From assembly GCF_007743815.1 (NCBI RefSeq), contig NZ_CP036265.1:894501-958500 (forward strand): a stretch of 64,000 nt of DNA, written 5' to 3'. Positions 35,141 to 45,283 of this stretch are shown here, piece by piece. The notes under the pieces were generated by a model. That model was not told where the DNA came from and did not search any database. It saw only the letters and a list, made by a program, of their open reading frames with translations. The translations under genes and the position numbers were made by a program. How positions within the stretch are numbered: the first letter of the stretch is position 1; every line of letters starts with the position of its first letter. This DNA is from Alienimonas californiensis. GTDB taxonomy: Bacteria; Planctomycetota; Planctomycetia; Planctomycetales; Planctomycetaceae.

Positions 35141-35696
35141 GGCGGACCTTGGGTAACGTGACGTCGGATTGAACCGCCCGACCCGACCGCGTTCAACGCC
35201 CGCCGGTTCGCCCCGGGCTCCGCAGGCTCCCCGCCCTATGACGACCGCCCCCGCCGCGGACGACCCTGCGGCCGGGGGCCGTGGCGGGGGACGTCTCGGG
35301 ATCGGCGTCCGACAGCGTGCCGCAGCCGGCGCCCTGAGCATCCGGCGCCCTGAAGACGGTTCCCCGCTCAGCGAAGTCCGCCCGCCGCCCGGGCTGCCGC
35401 CGGTGGCCGGGCGCCCCCTTAGAAAGAGGTGAGGGACGGGGCGACGAACGGAGGCCGCCGGGGCGGGCGGCAGGACGGGTGGGCCGACATGACGGGCGGG
35501 CGGCCGGAAGACAGAACCGGGCGAATCCGCAAACTTCGCCAAGCCTGACTCACGATTCCGTCGGTGCGACCCGATCTATCCCGATAACCGGACCTGCCGT
35601 TCGACCCGACGTAGATCCTCCCGACTTGGGGGGCCGCGTCGGGCTGGGGGCGGCCGGTCTGTCAATGCCCTTTGGACGTGCGGGATGGAGATCGGG
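35141..35696. other. 556-bp divergent intergenic region
   Basis: It separates the small zinc-ribbon membrane gene from the inverse autotransporter and should hold both promoters. No repeat, RNA fold or convincing promoter box is visible. Confidence 0.4.
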
Positions 35697-38600
35697 ATGA
35701 CTCACACCAACACTCGCGCTGCCGCTCACGAGACGGCCGGTCGGTCGTTCGCGTCCCTAGGGTCCGGCGGAGACCGGTCTGGCGAGCGTTCGCCAGGGTC
35801 TTCCGCCTCCGACTTCCCCGCGTTCGCCCCGGCGGCGTCCGTCCCCCCGGCCCCTGCCCCTCGGCAGCAAGGACTTCCCGTGCAGAGAGCCACCGACCGC
35901 CCCCGCCGTCTGCCGGCCTCGCCGGGCTTCCTCCGGCCGACCCGTGTCGGGACGGTTCGCGAGGGGGCGGCTCGCGAGGGGGCGGCGGCGACCGTGCGGC
36001 GTTTGTCCGACGCCCTGGCTCAGGAATTGAATCGGGCGGCCCGGCAACTCACCGGCGCGATCGGCCGCAAGGCTCGCGCCGCCGGGGCGTTGGCGGCGCT
36101 CGCGGCGCCGATCGGCGGCGTCACGCCGGAGGCCCTCGCCCAGACCGGCTACGGCCCCCCGCCGGCGCCGGCGCCGGGCGTGGTGCAGTTCCAGCCCGGC
36201 CCCAATCCGGGCTACGCCGATCCGCGGCAGCCGTTCACTGAACCGAACGGGCAGAACCCCCTCTTCGCGACCCCCAACGTCCCGTTCAACGTGCGGGGCC
36301 GGGTGGAAAGCAACATCGGCGACGGCCGCGGTTACGAGGACGGCTACACCCGGGGCAGCGCCTTCTTCCCCTGGGTGACGCTCGACGGCAACAGCCTGTT
36401 CTTCCTCGACGCGGGCGGTTTCGGCTCCTACGACCGCGGGGCCGGCCTGAACGTCGGCTTCGGCGCCCGGCGCTATCTCGCCGGGTTGAACCGGATCGTG
36501 GGCGCCAACGCCTGGTTCGACCTCGACAGCAACTTCGACAACGACGTCGCCGACAGTCTCGACACGGACGTGTCCTTCACCCGGTTCGGCCTGGGTCTGG
36601 AGTCGATCGGCGAGCTGGTCACCGTGCGGGGGAACGCCTACATCCCGCTGAACGATTCGGAAGTCCTCTTCAACAGCCTGTCCGCCCCCGCGTTCGTCGG
36701 GAAGAACATCGCGCTGACGGAGACGACCGTCGAGCGGTTGTCCTACGGCGGCGTGGAAGGCGAAATCGGCGGTCCGCTGCCGGTCCTCGGGACGTACGGG
36801 GCCAGTGGGTTCGTGGGGGCGTACGTGCTGGCCCATGACGACGCGAACAACGTGGTCGGCGTCTCCAGCCGGTTGGACCTGCGGGCGTCGGAGGCCGTCA
36901 ACGTCGGCGCCCAGCTGACCAGCGACGACGTGTTCGGCACCAACGTCTGGCTCAACTTCACCCTCGCGACGCCGCAGGGCAGCTGGTACGACTTCATGCG
37001 GACCGGCTGGTTCCAGCAGCCGGAGGTGTACAACCGGATGGACGACGCCGTCGTTCGCCAGCACCGCGCGATGACGAAGGATCAGCTGACCAGGTTGCAG
37101 GAGAACCTGCAGAACGCGGACGGCACCGACATCATGGTCTGCCACATCGACCCGACCGCCGCCGGCGGCGACGGCAGCGTGGAGAACCCCTACGGCAGCT
37201 TCTCCCCGCTGCTGTCCGGCAACAACTGCCTGGACGACAACTGCGACATCGTCCGCGTGATCGCCTCCCCCGGCGCCACCACGCTGGTGACCGACGGGCC
37301 GATCAACCTCGCCGCGAACCAGCAGCTGCTGAGCTCCGCGGAGCGGCAGTTCATCAGCGCCCAGTTCCGCGGCGCGTCCGCCCGCTACGAACTGCCCGGC
37401 TTCACCGGCGGGACCCGGCCGACGCTGCAGAACGGGATGACGACCCCCAGCTACGTCATCGGCCTGAACGACAACAACGTCGTCAGCGGGTTCACCATCA
37501 GCGGACTCGGCGGGAACGGCCTGCCCATCCACGACGGCATCATCTCCGTTGGCGACTGCGAAGACCTGCCGGCCGACTTCAACACGCTCGCCAGTCACGA
37601 GGCGATCACCTCCTTTAACATTAACCGGAACACCTTCCTGTCGGTCCGGGACGGCGTCGACATCGAACACGTCGGCAACGGCCGTGGCGTGTTCACCGGC
37701 AACACGCTCACCGGCAACGGCGTCGCCGGCCTGGGCCCCGGCGCCCCCGGGTTCAACATCAGCGGCGCCGGCTTCGACGTCGAAGCCCAGGGCGGCAGCC
37801 TGACCCTGATCGCCACCGAAAACACGATCACCAACTTCTTCGGCGAGGACGTGAACCGCGACGGCGTCGTGGGCGTCGGCGAAGACTTCGCCTTCCCGCT
37901 CACGCCCACCGAGGGCGCCGGCGAGGTGAACGAGGGCTTCGGCATCCGCGTCGCCGCCCTCAACGGGTCGACCGTAAACTCCTTGCTGGCGGACAACACG
38001 GTCACGAACAACGAGACCGGCGTCTCGATCGAGGCCGACGGTTCGACCCAGGTCGCCACTCTCCGGGGCAACACCGTCTCGGATAACGGCGGCCGCACCG
38101 CCGGCGTCCAGATGCTCGCCGACAGCGGGGCGAACCTGACCGCCACGCTGAGCGACAACACCGTCCAGAACAACGGCCTGGCGCCGACCGCCGCCAACCT
38201 GCTCCGCAACAACAGCTTCACTCCGGACCTCGGCTCCCAAATCCTCGCCCAGGTGGACGGCGACCTGACCGGCACCGGCGGCAGCACGCTGAGCCTGAAC
38301 CTGCAGGACAACACGATCTCCAGCACGACCGCCGGCTCCGACATGGTGCTGGTGGAAGCCGACGGCACCGTCGGCACGTCGAGCACGGTCAACTTCCTGG
38401 CCCAGGGCAACGACCTGACCGGCCGCGCGCCGCAACTCGCCAACGTCACGGGCGGGGTCGCGACGTCCCCCTATCCGGAGCGGATCGGCGGGATGATCCT
38501 GGACGTGCAGAACGCCACCCTGAACGCCCAAATCGGCGGTCTGGCCGACGGCGACGGGAACACCGTCACGCAGGCGGCCGGCGCCGGCATCGCCGTGCTG

Positions 38601-40958
38601 GCGGCCGGCGGACCGGCGACCAACGTGAACCTGCGGATCGAGAGCAACGTCGTCTCCGACACGGCGTTCGACGAAGTTAATATTCCCATCACCAGCGTCG
38701 GCGGCGGCGGCCCGACCGTGCCCGGCCAGACCGGCAACTCCGTCCTGGCCGCCGACTTCGACAACGTGTTCGTCGCCCAGAACAACACGAACCAGCTGAC
38801 GCCCTACCAGGGCGACGGGATTTACGTCCGCGTCGGCGGACAGGCCAACATGAACGGGGCCGTCATCAATCGGAACGTCGTCACGGGCGCCACGCCGGCC
38901 GGGGCTTTGGGCCTCGGCAACCTGCCGGGCGACGGCATCCAAGTCACCGCCGCGGGCAGCGCCGTCGTCACCAACCTGTTGATCGGCGACCCCGGGCCCC
39001 CGGGCGGCAACGGCAACGTCGTCACCGGGAACGCCAGCGGCATCCTGGTTCGCCGGCAGGACTCCGCGACGATGGACGGCACCCGGATCATCGACAACGT
39101 CGCCCTGGGCAACGCCGTCGCCGGCCTGACGTTGCAGGGTCTCGGCGACGCGACGGACGAGTTCGACGTCACCGTCGCCAACAACAACCTCTCCAGCAAC
39201 AACCGCCTGATCACCGGCGTCGGCTTTGACGACCGGGCCGGCCTGCGGGTCGAAAGCGGCTCCAACAACGTCACCCGTCTGAACGTGGTGAACAACCAGA
39301 TCCGCAGCAACGGCTCGGACGGCATCCTGCTGACCAACAGCGCCATCGACGGCACGCTGCTGCGGAACCCGCTGACGGACGTCGGCACGATCGTCGGCTC
39401 GATCGCCAACAACGACGTCGCCAACAACGCCTCCTACGGCCTGCACAGCGTCGCCGTCACCGGCACGCTCGGGCTGGGCGGCTTCGATCGGGCCGAAGCC
39501 CTCGCCGCCAACGAACTGTTCGTCGAGCAGAACGCCATCGTCGGCAGCGGCCTCGCCGGCGTGCTGCTGCAGGGCGCCGGGACGATGCGGTTCGAGGACA
39601 ACCTGATCGCCGGCAACGGCTCCGCCCTCCCCGCCGGCAGCGGCGCCGGTATCGATATCGAGGGCAACTACTTCGGCCTCAACTTCAACCGGGACATCGT
39701 TCAGGGCAACTTCGGCGACGGCGTGGAGATGGTGTTCAACGATCCCATCTTCAGCTACGTCCGCTTCACCGACCTGAAGGTGCTGGACAACGCGGACCGC
39801 GGCTACGACATCCTCAACCAGGGGAATGCCTACAGCCTCGTGGACATTTCCGGGACCACCACCCCGTCCCTGGCGGACCCGACCGCCGGCTCCGTCATCA
39901 GCGGCAACGGCGGCGAGGCGACCTACATCGTCAACACCGCCAGCACGACGCAGACCCAGACCGGGCCTACGCCTGAGCCCAGCGGCCTGAGCGTCGCCGC
40001 CCTGCAGGACGGAAACGAAGACCACGGCCTCGAACGGGACGGGGCGTTCCAAGGCACCGCCCCCCGGCTGAAGTTGCTGTACGAGAACAACCTCGTCACC
40101 AACAACGGGCAGGCGGGCACGTTCGACTCGAACGGCCTGGTCATCCGGGTCGGCACCAGCGACGGCGGCGGCGGAACCGGCGACACCGGCGGCTTCGCCT
40201 CCAACGTCTACACCGCGACCGCGGGCACCCCGCCCGGCACCTCCGGCGACGTCTTCTTCGACAACTTCGACCTGGGCCGCGGCGGCGTGGCGGCCATCGT
40301 CCAGAGCAACACCTTCGCGGCGAACGCCGGGACCCAGGTGCTCTTCGAAGGCTTCACCAGCACCGTCGATCCGCCGAACACCACGTTCGGCACCGGCGGC
40401 GAGCCGACCGGTCCCATCACCAGCTACGAGAGCGATCCGAAGTCCCGCCTGGACCTGGTGTTCAACGACAACGTGTTGACAAGCAACTCCGGCATCGTCC
40501 TCGACGGCGCCGATACGGTCGGCGCCTGGTACGACAACGCCGACCCGGCCAAGTCCCGTCCGTTCGACAACGACAACAACGGGGCGACCCCCTTCACCCC
40601 GGGTCAGTTCCCGAACAACGTGGACCGGACCCGTCGCCGCAACGCTCAGCGGCAGGACATCCCGCCCGGCGCCGTCGCCACCAACGGCGTGGACAACTCG
40701 GCCTTCGCCTACCCGCTGGTCGGGTTCGGCGAGAGCACCTTCCGGGTCAACTCCGCCGACCCCGGTCTCGTCTCCCCCGTCACTGGCGAACTGCTCGTGC
40801 CTGGCCTGAACGGCTCTGGGACGAACACGATCAACGGAGGGGCCGTGACCAACGACTTTGCCTTCGGCCTGATCTCCAACTCGATCCGCGTCGGCACGGT
40901 GCCCGGCGAGGACGGCGTGCAGGGCGGGAGCAGCGACTTCGTCTGGAACCTCGAGTAG
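35697..40958 (+). CDS. Inverse autotransporter-like beta-barrel with right-handed beta-helix passenger
   Basis: A 1753-residue surface protein. ATG 35697 is preferred over 35685 because GGAG lies 7 nt upstream. Residues ~1-115 are low-complexity. A signal-like hydrophobic stretch ends at EALAQTG (~147). Next comes an inverse-autotransporter-type barrel (~200-460): FFPWVTLDGNSLFFLDAGGFG, NVGFGARRYLAG, GANAWFDLDSNFDND and RFGLGLESIGELVTVRGNAYIPLND are typical of the intimin/invasin family. The C-terminal ~1250 residues are parallel beta-helix coils with N-rich turns (ENTITNFFGED, NNETGVSIEADGSTQVATLRGNTVSDNGG). The barrel is N-terminal and the passenger C-terminal, opposite to the three upstream paralogues. 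An adhesin or carbohydrate-active surface role is inferred. Confidence 0.82.
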   Translation: MTHTNTRAAAHETAGRSFASLGSGGDRSGERSPGSSASDFPAFAPAASVPPAPAPRQQGLPVQRATDRPRRLPASPGFLRPTRVGTVREGAAREGAAATVRRLSDALAQELNRAARQLTGAIGRKARAAGALAALAAPIGGVTPEALAQTGYGPPPAPAPGVVQFQPGPNPGYADPRQPFTEPNGQNPLFATPNVPFNVRGRVESNIGDGRGYEDGYTRGSAFFPWVTLDGNSLFFLDAGGFGSYDRGAGLNVGFGARRYLAGLNRIVGANAWFDLDSNFDNDVADSLDTDVSFTRFGLGLESIGELVTVRGNAYIPLNDSEVLFNSLSAPAFVGKNIALTETTVERLSYGGVEGEIGGPLPVLGTYGASGFVGAYVLAHDDANNVVGVSSRLDLRASEAVNVGAQLTSDDVFGTNVWLNFTLATPQGSWYDFMRTGWFQQPEVYNRMDDAVVRQHRAMTKDQLTRLQENLQNADGTDIMVCHIDPTAAGGDGSVENPYGSFSPLLSGNNCLDDNCDIVRVIASPGATTLVTDGPINLAANQQLLSSAERQFISAQFRGASARYELPGFTGGTRPTLQNGMTTPSYVIGLNDNNVVSGFTISGLGGNGLPIHDGIISVGDCEDLPADFNTLASHEAITSFNINRNTFLSVRDGVDIEHVGNGRGVFTGNTLTGNGVAGLGPGAPGFNISGAGFDVEAQGGSLTLIATENTITNFFGEDVNRDGVVGVGEDFAFPLTPTEGAGEVNEGFGIRVAALNGSTVNSLLADNTVTNNETGVSIEADGSTQVATLRGNTVSDNGGRTAGVQMLADSGANLTATLSDNTVQNNGLAPTAANLLRNNSFTPDLGSQILAQVDGDLTGTGGSTLSLNLQDNTISSTTAGSDMVLVEADGTVGTSSTVNFLAQGNDLTGRAPQLANVTGGVATSPYPERIGGMILDVQNATLNAQIGGLADGDGNTVTQAAGAGIAVLAAGGPATNVNLRIESNVVSDTAFDEVNIPITSVGGGGPTVPGQTGNSVLAADFDNVFVAQNNTNQLTPYQGDGIYVRVGGQANMNGAVINRNVVTGATPAGALGLGNLPGDGIQVTAAGSAVVTNLLIGDPGPPGGNGNVVTGNASGILVRRQDSATMDGTRIIDNVALGNAVAGLTLQGLGDATDEFDVTVANNNLSSNNRLITGVGFDDRAGLRVESGSNNVTRLNVVNNQIRSNGSDGILLTNSAIDGTLLRNPLTDVGTIVGSIANNDVANNASYGLHSVAVTGTLGLGGFDRAEALAANELFVEQNAIVGSGLAGVLLQGAGTMRFEDNLIAGNGSALPAGSGAGIDIEGNYFGLNFNRDIVQGNFGDGVEMVFNDPIFSYVRFTDLKVLDNADRGYDILNQGNAYSLVDISGTTTPSLADPTAGSVISGNGGEATYIVNTASTTQTQTGPTPEPSGLSVAALQDGNEDHGLERDGAFQGTAPRLKLLYENNLVTNNGQAGTFDSNGLVIRVGTSDGGGGTGDTGGFASNVYTATAGTPPGTSGDVFFDNFDLGRGGVAAIVQSNTFAANAGTQVLFEGFTSTVDPPNTTFGTGGEPTGPITSYESDPKSRLDLVFNDNVLTSNSGIVLDGADTVGAWYDNADPAKSRPFDNDNNGATPFTPGQFPNNVDRTRRRNAQRQDIPPGAVATNGVDNSAFAYPLVGFGESTFRVNSADPGLVSPVTGELLVPGLNGSGTNTINGGAVTNDFAFGLISNSIRVGTVPGEDGVQGGSSDFVWNLE

Positions 40959-40992
40959 TCCCCCCCGGGGGAGCCGACGCCACGGCGAACCG

Positions 40993-41024
40993 ACGCCGCC
41001 CCGCACCCGCGGGGCGGCGTTTTT
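40993..41024 (+). terminator. Intrinsic terminator after inverse autotransporter
   Basis: A 12-bp perfect stem (40993-41004 with 41009-41020), 4-nt loop and a run of five T. It is 35 bp past the stop and is the most canonical rho-independent terminator in the window. Confidence 0.85.
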
Positions 41025-41309
41025 CTTTGGTTCGGCGTCAACCCGTCGACCGCGGTTTAGGAGCAAGGCGACGCCGCGGGCTTGGAGCGGAGAAGGAGGC
41101 GTGCTCGGAGCGGGAGGGACGGCGGACCCGCTCCGTCCGAACGAAGGGCGTCTGCGGCGGCCTGCCCGCGGCCCGACGCCGGTCCCCTTCGGGCTCCCCG
41201 CGGGCTCCCCACAGGTGCGGCCGGGGGACGTGCCGGGTTCGGTCGCGTGCGCCCCGGCCCGTCGGCGATCCTGCGCGACGCTTCCCCGTTCCCTTTGCAG
41301 GTCGCGACC
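41025..41309. other. Intergenic region before small lipoprotein
   Basis: About 285 bp with no supportable gene; upstream in-frame extension of the lipoprotein here is Arg/Pro-rich and unlikely to be coding. Confidence 0.35.
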
Positions 41310-41486
41310 GTGCTCTCCCGCCCCCGCCGCCGTTCTTCCCTGTTGCTGGCCGCGCTGCCGGCGTTCCTTCTGCCGCTCTCGCTGGTCGGTTGCGGCGTCG
41401 AAGACCGCGGCGGCGAAATCCGACAGACGGTCACGCCCGAGGAGGCCGCCGCGGCCCAGGCGGAACTGGACGCCAGCGAGAAGTAA
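41310..41486 (+). CDS. Small putative lipoprotein
   Basis: A 58-residue protein read from a GTG at 41310. It has a basic start (VLSRPRRRSS), a hydrophobic core and a lipobox LSLVGC, leaving a mature peptide of about 30 residues (CGVEDRGGEIRQTV followed by an Ala/Glu-rich tail). Short lipoproteins of this kind are common near DUF1559 genes in planctomycetes; here the DUF1559 gene is convergent, with a hairpin between. Function unknown. The start is uncertain because an upstream ATG frame also exists. Confidence 0.6.
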   Translation: MLSRPRRRSSLLLAALPAFLLPLSLVGCGVEDRGGEIRQTVTPEEAAAAQAELDASEK

Positions 41487-41565
41487 CGGCCGCGCCCGGC
41501 CTGCCCGCACCGCCGCGCCGAGCCGCACGTCGGCTGAGTCGAAGCCGCATGACGGCCGAAACGAA

Positions 41566-41603
41566 CGAACGCCCCGCGCCCGGGGTCGGGCGCGGGGCGT
41601 TCG
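41566..41603. terminator. Bidirectional terminator hairpin
   Basis: A 16-bp perfect stem (41566-41581 with 41588-41603) and 6-nt loop between the convergent small lipoprotein and DUF1559 genes. Confidence 0.75.
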
Positions 41604-41676
41604 ATGGGTCGCGACCGTGCCGCGGCCCGGCGACGTCGCCGGACCGCGGGGCGTTACTCCCGGGGGCGGCGGGGCG

Positions 41677-42804
41677 TCAGTACCCCTCGGGCGTCTCGCC
41701 GCCGTCCCGGCTGCCCAGGGCGCCCCAAACGCCGTAGGGGCTGCGGGCCTTCACGACGTTCGCGGCGGAGGCGCGGCCGGCCGTGACGGAGTTGATCGTC
41801 TCGGAGATGAACGCGACGCTGCCGTCCCCCATGACGACCTGCACCCCGCCGGTGTGGTAACTGCCCGCGGAGACGACGGACCCGTTCTCGTGGTTGCCGC
41901 TTTCCATGCAGCTCGCGGAGTTGGGGGGGAGAATCGTATTAAATCCGGTCACTTCCGGCACCCCGTCCACCCAGGAGCAGCCGCGAGGGCGGATCGAACC
42001 GAACCCGCTCCCGTAAAACCCCGGCTGATTCGGGTCTTCGACGGCGTTCAGACAGGAGACGACCGGATCGGCGAAGATCGCGGCGGGGTCGCTCGCGGGT
42101 TGCACGGCGTGGGTGAGGAGCCGCAGCGCCGTCCGGACGTTGGACCGTCCGAGCTCGGACATCAGGATGGTCGAGGTCGTCCCGTCGCGCAGGCTCCGCA
42201 GGCCGTTCCACTCGCCGAACGCGAAGGCCCCCCGGTGCGACGCCCGATTCCCCTCGTCCCCGTTCCCCTCGCCGTTGTCCCCGTACGAGAAGCAATAGTT
42301 CGTGTCCCCCCGATTGACGGGCTCCTCGTCGTCGGACGGGCACAGCAGGCTGTTGATCTGGGTTTTATAAGGCGGATAGTTCGAACCGCCGTCGTCCCAG
42401 GTGTCGCGGGGGCCCATCGCGGGGAAATCGACGTTGCCGTCGGCGTTCGTATCCATGGGCTTGCTGATCTGATTCCACAACGCCGTCTGGTCCAGGAACG
42501 GCGCGAGCGGGATCAGCCCGGAATGCCGACGCTGGTTCGAGCCGCCGGTGTAGCTCGTCGCATTGTAACGCGCGGCGGGAAAGGTCTTGTACGTGCTATG
42601 ATAGTTGTGCAGCGCCAGGCCAAGTTGCTTCAAATTGTTCTGGCACTGCGCCCGGCGGGCGGCTTCGCGAGCCTGCTGGACCGCGGGGAGCAACAGACTG
42701 ACCAGGATGGCGATGATCGCTATGACCACCAGCAGTTCGATGAGCGTGAACCCGCGCCTGGCGGCCCGATTCGTCGACGTACAATCGCGACAGTGGGTCA
42801 ACAT
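41677..42804 (-). CDS. DUF1559 domain protein with type IV pilin-like N-terminus
   Basis: A 375-residue protein. ATG 42804 gives a short leader ending in [19 protein letters not shown], a prepilin peptidase cleavage motif (G before FTLIE) with a hydrophobic helix. The next block, [32 protein letters not shown], is the hallmark of DUF1559 pseudopilins, very abundant in planctomycetes. The C-terminal [22 protein letters not shown] is the conserved end motif. Likely exported and assembled through a type II/IV pilus-like system or displayed on the surface; the exact role is unknown. A GAGAG-type purine run precedes the ATG. Confidence 0.95.
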   Translation of the reverse strand: MLTHCRDCTSTNRAARRGFTLIELLVVIAIIAILVSLLLPAVQQAREAARRAQCQNNLKQLGLALHNYHSTYKTFPAARYNATSYTGGSNQRRHSGLIPLAPFLDQTALWNQISKPMDTNADGNVDFPAMGPRDTWDDGGSNYPPYKTQINSLLCPSDDEEPVNRGDTNYCFSYGDNGEGNGDEGNRASHRGAFAFGEWNGLRSLRDGTTSTILMSELGRSNVRTALRLLTHAVQPASDPAAIFADPVVSCLNAVEDPNQPGFYGSGFGSIRPRGCSWVDGVPEVTGFNTILPPNSASCMESGNHENGSVVSAGSYHTGGVQVVMGDGSVAFISETINSVTAGRASAANVVKARSPYGVWGALGSRDGGETPEGY

Positions 42805-42969
42805 GAGAGCGCCTCTCGAAAGCCTAAAAGGCCTTGCGATAAAGAGGATTGTGGAAGGAACCCGCGGAGGTGCGGCGTCGACCGAACCGGCGAATGCGGC
42901 ACGCATCAACGGTCGGCTATGCTAGGGCGTCGATGCCCTCGACACAACGCGCCGCCGCCCGCCCCCAGG

Positions 42970-44355
42970 TCAGTCCCCCGTCAGGAACTTGCCCACCGGG
43001 CCGAGGGCGTCGACGTGGTCGCAGAGAATCTTCATCGCCGCCAAAATCGGCACCGCCAGCAGGGCGCCGGGCACGCCCCAGATCCAGCCCAGCAACAGCA
43101 GCCAGGCGAAGATCACCGGGGCGTTCAAGTTGAGCCGCTCGCCAAGGATGCTGGGGGTGATGAAGTTCCCCTCCAACGTCGTCCAGCACAAATACAGCGC
43201 CGGCGCCAGGAACATGCGCAGGCCCTCGAACTCCCCGAACGACACGAGCGTGACGATCGCCGCCCCGAACACCGCCCCGACGTAGGGGATGTAATTGAAC
43301 AGGAACGCCAGCGCCCCCCACAGCACGGCGTTCGGCATGCCGATGAGCCACATCGTCGAGCCGACCGCCACCCCCAGGCCGGCGTTGATGACCGTGACGG
43401 TCAACAAATAGTTCCCGATCGCCGCCTGCGCGTCGCCGATCAGCACCCGCACCGCCCGCTTGTCGCGGAAGTGGGGCGTCAGTTCGATGCACTTGCGGGT
43501 GAACACGTCCCCGCTGGCGAGCAGGAAATACAGCAGCACCACGGTGGCGAAGGCCAGCGTCAGCACGTTGCGGGCGGCGTTGAACACGTCGTCGCCCAGC
43601 AGCTCCCCGGTCAGTGAACTCGTCACGTCAACGGGGATCTCCTCTGCGTCCGCCTCCTCCGCCGCTTCCTCTTCGAGGATCGCCTGCGGGTCCCGCTCGA
43701 CGACCTCGCGGGCGCTTTCGGCGGGGTCGACGGCGGCGTCGGCCGTGGCCTCGGTCTTCTCGACCTTGGCCGTCAGGTTATAGAACGCCTCCAACTCCGG
43801 GGCGTATTGCCGCTGAATCTTCTGAATAATCTCCGGGGCTTCCGCGAACTGGCTCTGCACCGCGGGCAACACCGCGGCGGCCAGGCCCAACAGCGCCGCG
43901 CCCGCCGCGCCGAGCACAATTCCCGCGCCGATCGGCTCCGGGATGCGGCCGCGTTTGAGCGCCCGCACCAGCGGGGAGAGCAGCAGGTTCAGCACCGCCG
44001 CCGCCGCGATCGGCAGGAACACGCCGCGGGCCAGGAACATCACAGCCCCCAGGGCGATCAACGTCAGCGCCAGCAGACTGAACGCCGACACCCGCAGCGC
44101 CACGACCGGGGGCAACTCCAGATCGGCGATCTCCGCGGTGCGCGAGGCCTCCATCGGGGCGCTCGCCGCCGGCCGCGGCGTCTCCTCCAGCAGTTCCTCG
44201 GTGAACGCCTCCTCGTCGTGGGTGCGTTCCAGTTCGTCCAGCACCTCGTCCGGGGCGTCCGCCAACCCGGAGGGCGAATCCCCTTCATCGAGGGTCCCCG
44301 CCCCGGCGGCGGCGGATTCGTCCAGAACCGCGGCGTCGTCCCGGGCGGCCGTCAT
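42970..44355 (-). CDS. AI-2E family transporter (PerM/YdiK-like permease)
   Basis: A 461-residue membrane protein. ATG 44355 overlaps the TGA of the upstream PH-domain gene (ATGA), indicating coupling. An acidic cytoplasmic N-tail (~1-85) precedes two helices (SAFSLLALTLIALGAVMFLARGVFLP...), a long insert (~160-260), and a C-terminal bundle with family motifs: ALWGALAFLFNYIPYVGAVFGA, LYLCWTTLEGNFITPSILGERLNLNAPVIF and WIWGVPGALLAVPILAAMKI. The family includes AI-2 exporters and Na+/H+ antiporters, so the substrate is open. Confidence 0.92.
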   Translation of the reverse strand: MTAARDDAAVLDESAAAGAGTLDEGDSPSGLADAPDEVLDELERTHDEEAFTEELLEETPRPAASAPMEASRTAEIADLELPPVVALRVSAFSLLALTLIALGAVMFLARGVFLPIAAAAVLNLLLSPLVRALKRGRIPEPIGAGIVLGAAGAALLGLAAAVLPAVQSQFAEAPEIIQKIQRQYAPELEAFYNLTAKVEKTEATADAAVDPAESAREVVERDPQAILEEEAAEEADAEEIPVDVTSSLTGELLGDDVFNAARNVLTLAFATVVLLYFLLASGDVFTRKCIELTPHFRDKRAVRVLIGDAQAAIGNYLLTVTVINAGLGVAVGSTMWLIGMPNAVLWGALAFLFNYIPYVGAVFGAAIVTLVSFGEFEGLRMFLAPALYLCWTTLEGNFITPSILGERLNLNAPVIFAWLLLLGWIWGVPGALLAVPILAAMKILCDHVDALGPVGKFLTGD

Positions 44356-45095
44356 TGCAGGTCCCGGACGACGTTCGCCGCGTGCTCCGGGTGGGGGATG
44401 CCGTAGGCCCGGATTTCCAGGTCGTCCTGCCCGCTGCTGGACAGGAACAGGTCGCCCACGCCGAACAGGCGATCCAGGCCGGACTGATCCACCTGGAGGT
44501 TGCGGACGTCGTCGTGCTGGATCTCGGTCGTGTCCCGGGCGATCAGGCCGAACCGGAACGTCGTCCGGCGGCCGGTGATCGTGAGGGTTTCGAACCGGCT
44601 CCGCAGCCACCAGACGAGCAGCGGGATCGCCCCGAGCAGGATCAACACCCCGCCGATCCCCGCCAATACGGTCCCGCCGATCGCCCCGCTGATGGGCTCG
44701 ATCACCCCCCAGCCCAATCCGCCGATCAGCCCGCCGATCGCGCCGACGACGCCCAACGCGATCGCCAGCACGGCCAGAAACGCTTTGCCCGGCCGGTTCC
44801 GGAACGCGGCGGGATGGGTGACGAACACGACCTCCTCCGTGTCGCCGCCGCCGGGGTCGACGACGTAATCCGCCTTGGCGCCCGGTTCGTCGCGGATCGG
44901 TTGGGCGACGGGCACGCCCAATTCGAACGGCTTGTGGCAGCGGCGGCAGTCGATCCGCTCGCCCATCAGCACCTCGGCGACGGACGACTTCGCCCCGCAG
45001 TGCGGGCACTGGTAGGTCAGGTGCTGCACCTGGGCGGCGTCCCCGCCGGCCTCGGCGTCTCCCCTATCGGGCTGGCTGGTGGGAACGTCGGCCAC
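44352..45095 (-). CDS. Membrane protein with zinc ribbon and bacterial PH domain (bPH2)
   Basis: A 247-residue protein. A zinc ribbon, YQCPHCGAKSSVAEVLMGERIDCRRCHKPFE, occupies ~28-60. Two membrane helices (~105-165) are separated by a short Gly-rich turn. The C-terminal part (WWLRSRFETLTITGRRTTFRFGLIARDTTEIQHDDVRNLQVDQSGLDRLFGVGDLFLSSSG) is a bacterial PH domain of the YdbS type. It is co-translated with the AI-2E permease through an ATGA overlap. Function unknown; a membrane-associated scaffold is the family expectation. Confidence 0.87.
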   Translation of the reverse strand: MADVPTSQPDRGDAEAGGDAAQVQHLTYQCPHCGAKSSVAEVLMGERIDCRRCHKPFELGVPVAQPIRDEPGAKADYVVDPGGGDTEEVVFVTHPAAFRNRPGKAFLAVLAIALGVVGAIGGLIGGLGWGVIEPISGAIGGTVLAGIGGVLILLGAIPLLVWWLRSRFETLTITGRRTTFRFGLIARDTTEIQHDDVRNLQVDQSGLDRLFGVGDLFLSSSGQDDLEIRAYGIPHPEHAANVVRDLQ

Positions 45096-45283
45096 GGCGG
45101 GAGGGAGCGTGCGGAACGGGGCGAATCGCGGCGTGCGGCCCGCAGCCTACGACCGCGCAGGGGCGACGACCGGCGGGGGAACCCCGTGCCGCGGCGGGGG
45201 GAGGCCCCGGGGCCGTCGCCGGGGCCGCCCGCGCCGTCCCCGGCGGGGTTGAACGCCGCGGCCGCTCCGGCGACCGTCCCGGC

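Noticed and set aside
35141-35542. Upstream extension of the zinc-ribbon membrane protein
   Set aside because: Low-complexity Pro/Arg/Gly sequence; the zinc ribbon begins right after the GTG at 35140.
41082-41309. Longer form of the small lipoprotein from ATG 41082
   Set aside because: The extra 76 residues are Arg/Pro/Gly-rich and would bury the lipobox far from the N-terminus.
35757-41528. A 1900-codon open frame opposite the inverse autotransporter
   Set aside because: Same shadow effect; no motifs, and the plus-strand frame has clear barrel and beta-helix signatures.
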